Source of the DNA: DASRSS01 sp035656335
GTDB lineage: Bacteria; Actinomycetota; Actinomycetes; Mycobacteriales; Jatrophihabitantaceae
Direction: 5' to 3'
Assembly (NCBI GenBank): GCA_035656335.1
Contig: DASRSS010000075.1
Span: 1-5,765, forward strand
Length of the DNA: 5,765 nucleotides
The notes beneath the pieces were generated by a model. The model saw only the letters and a list, made by a program, of their open reading frames with translations, did not search any database and was not told where the DNA came from. Shown piece by piece: positions 4,570-5,765 of this stretch. The position numbers and the translations under genes were made by a program. The stretch's first letter is position 1; each line of letters opens with the position of its first letter.

Positions 4570-5553
4570 CTAGCCGATACCAGCAGGCAGCAGTCCGTAC
4601 GCGCGCAGCACGTTGATCGCGGCGAGCCGTCCGCTGACGCCGAGCACCGCGTACGCGTCGCGCAGGTGGGTCGTCAGCGTCTGCGGCGAGATGTCCAGCC
4701 GCCGTGCCGCCGCCGCGACCGTGCTGCCGTCCGCGACCGCGAGCAGTGCCTCGAACTGGCGCGCGGTCAGGCCGAGCTTCTCCGGAGCAACGGCCGGACG
4801 GACGCCGTACAGCGCCGAGTCTTGGCCGGCGCCGAATTCGCCGTCCAGGCGGCGCAGCTGCAGCCCGGCAGGCAGCCGCGGCAGCTGGTGCCCGGGCTCG
4901 ACGGCCACGCGGTGCGCCGACAGCAGTTCGACCGCCACGCTGCCGAGATCGACCACGGTGCCCGCTGCGTCCACCAGCAGCCAGCCCGCGTTCGGCCCGA
5001 GCGCGCCGAGCGCCGCCTCACGCGCCGCGGTGCGCAGCAGCCGCCGGTGCGCGCGCTCCACCAGGCATCTCGCCTCGGAGAGCACGTCGCGCTCGGCATC
5101 GGAGAAGTCACTGGGACCGCGATTCATGGCGATGCCACCGAGGCGGGTGGCGGTGGTCGTGATCGGCAACCCGATCTGGGTTTCGATCCCGTAGTGGCGG
5201 TAGACCTCGACGTAGGCCGGCGTGTTGTGCCAGGTGCGCCGGTCGCACACGTCGCTGATCCGCACGGCCGGCGCGTTCGGCCGCACCCGGAAGTGAGCCA
5301 CGAGCGGCGGCTCGTCCGGCAGCGTGCTCAACTCGGCAAACGCGGTGGCCGAGCTGTCGTCGGGATACAGGTGGCCGGCGAACGAGCCGCTCCGCAGATC
5401 GATGTCGTTCCAGCCGACCAGTTCCGCGTCGACGAGTCGCAGCAGCGCCGGCAACAGCACGTCGGGCAGGTCGGCGAGCCGCTCCAGCGTCTGGAGTTCG
5501 GCGCTGAAGTCGAGCAGTGCCCGCAGGTCGCGAGCCGCCAGCGCGGTCGCCAT
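4570..5553 (-). CDS. GAF-domain LuxR-family transcriptional regulator
   Basis: This is a 327-residue regulator. Residues about 20-172 look like a GAF sensor domain (ERLADLPDVLLPALLRLVDAE near 24-44, then YGIETQIGLPI, LGGIAMNRGPSDFSDAERDVL). Residues 187-212 (NAGWLLVDAAGTVVDLGSVAVELL) look like the remains of a PAS-type strand-helix unit. Residues 259-322 are the LuxR helix-turn-helix (LGLTARQFEALLAVADG, then LDISPQTLTTHLRDAYAVLGVSGR). The usual LTxRE has Gln266 in place of Glu. There is no receiver domain or autoinducer domain, so it is neither a response regulator nor a typical quorum receptor. ATG 5553 has a TACCGT -10-like box 8 nt upstream and no Shine-Dalgarno, suggesting a leaderless start. 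It converges on the Lrp/AsnC gene with 18 bp between the stops and no visible hairpin. Its targets may include itself and the divergent gene at the right edge. Confidence 0.9.
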   Translation of the reverse strand: MATALAARDLRALLDFSAELQTLERLADLPDVLLPALLRLVDAELVGWNDIDLRSGSFAGHLYPDDSSATAFAELSTLPDEPPLVAHFRVRPNAPAVRISDVCDRRTWHNTPAYVEVYRHYGIETQIGLPITTTATRLGGIAMNRGPSDFSDAERDVLSEARCLVERAHRRLLRTAAREAALGALGPNAGWLLVDAAGTVVDLGSVAVELLSAHRVAVEPGHQLPRLPAGLQLRRLDGEFGAGQDSALYGVRPAVAPEKLGLTARQFEALLAVADGSTVAAAARRLDISPQTLTTHLRDAYAVLGVSGRLAAINVLRAYGLLPAGIG

Positions 5554-5561
5554 GACCGGAA

Positions 5562-5567
5562 ACGGTA
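5562..5567 (-). promoter_or_regulatory. Probable -10 box of the LuxR-family gene
   Basis: Read on the minus strand this is TACCGT (TAnnnT), followed by 8 nt and ATG 5553. That spacing implies a leaderless transcript. No convincing -35 lies 17-18 bp upstream, as expected of a promoter that needs an activator. Confidence 0.4.
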
Positions 5568-5596
5568 GGCGCGTACGGGCCGCTTGGCGAGTCCGC

Positions 5597-5614
5597 TGCC
5601 CGGCAAATCGGGCA
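5597..5614. promoter_or_regulatory. Palindrome in the LuxR upstream region, possible operator
   Basis: TGCCCG (5597-5602) and CGGGCA (5609-5614) are perfect inverted copies around GCAAAT. The centre lies about 52 bp upstream of the LuxR start, where an activator bound upstream of a leaderless promoter could act. Short GC-rich palindromes arise easily by chance, so this is only a candidate. Confidence 0.3.
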
Positions 5615-5679
5615 TTCGGCTACCAGGTTCCCGGTATGGACGCAGCACGCGGCCGCTGCACACACTTGATCACTCACGA

Positions 5680-5697
5680 TCGCCGGCGCGTCGGCGA
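5680..5697. repeat. Second short palindrome in the LuxR/right-edge intergenic region
   Basis: TCGCCG and CGGCGA are inverted copies around GCGCGT, the same 6-6-6 layout as the 5597-5614 palindrome but with different arm sequence. It lies 45-62 bp before GTG 5742. It could be an operator, a weak hairpin in the leader of the right-edge gene, or chance. Confidence 0.25.
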
Positions 5698-5741
5698 GGA
5701 GCACCGACGAGGCGCACCGGCGTTCATGGGGAGGGATGGCC

Positions 5742-5765
5742 GTGATCGACTTCCACGGAGATCAG
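5742..5765 (+). CDS. Start of an unidentified gene cut by the right edge
   Basis: Eight codons are visible from GTG 5742 (reading M/V-IDFHGDQ), open to the end of the window. GGAGG (5730-5734) lies 7 nt before this GTG, a good spacing. ATG 5736 is in frame (adding M-A) but directly abuts the G-rich ribosome site. An in-frame TGA at 5667-5669 and no other start codon in between limit the choices. The gene is divergent from the LuxR regulator across 182-188 bp and could be its target. Too little is present to suggest a function. Confidence 0.5.

Noticed and set aside
4666..5568. Plus-strand open frame of 300 codons opposite the LuxR-family gene
   Set aside because: Arg/Gln-rich translation without a domain, while the minus strand encodes clear GAF and LuxR helix-turn-helix regions.

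Overview
The window is high-GC DNA (roughly 70% GC by eye) with strongly GC-ending codons, frequent GTG starts, several starts placed where leaderless transcripts would begin, and a lipoprotein with an actinobacterial-type deacetylase motif. All of this points to an actinomycete. I cannot name the genus. No rRNA, tRNA, CRISPR array, IS element or phage gene is visible.

Left part (1-2298), envelope genes with a GntR regulator. A partial lipoprotein with the beginning of a polysaccharide deacetylase (NodB-type) domain runs off the left edge on the minus strand. Upstream of it, also on the minus strand, is a 169-residue protein with one membrane anchor and an exported domain. Divergent from that gene is a 293-residue protein with about seven membrane segments. 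Its stop codon overlaps the start of a short YtrA-like GntR regulator. The 39-bp divergent gap holds a perfect palindrome with 9-bp arms. Each arm contains a -10-like TACATT placed 7-8 nt before a start codon, so one bound regulator could shut two leaderless promoters. A related site (GTAGCAAyGT followed by GCTAC) lies upstream of the deacetylase lipoprotein. The picture is a small autoregulated envelope regulon.

Middle part (2299-4551), quinone genes. A hairpin separates the GntR gene from a UbiA-family prenyltransferase (MqnP type), a UbiX-type flavin prenyltransferase and an Lrp/AsnC regulator. MqnP would attach the polyprenyl tail to the naphthoate ring in the futalosine route to menaquinone. 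UbiX would make prenyl-FMN for the UbiD-type decarboxylase of the same route, which is not in the window. The 67-bp gap between mqnP and ubiX is the most unusual spot. It carries a perfect 19-bp inverted repeat around a 19-nt loop, and the right arm contains the ubiX Shine-Dalgarno sequence. A 24-codon ORF runs through the whole hairpin, starting on the mqnP stop (ATGA), ending on the ubiX start (GTGA), and carrying a TTA leucine codon in the loop. This looks like an RNA switch or translational coupler controlling ubiX.

Right part (4552-5765). A GAF-LuxR regulator on the minus strand converges on the Lrp/AsnC gene with 18 bp between the stops. Upstream of it is a 182-188-bp divergent intergenic region with two short palindromes. 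At the right edge the first codons of an unidentified plus-strand gene are visible.
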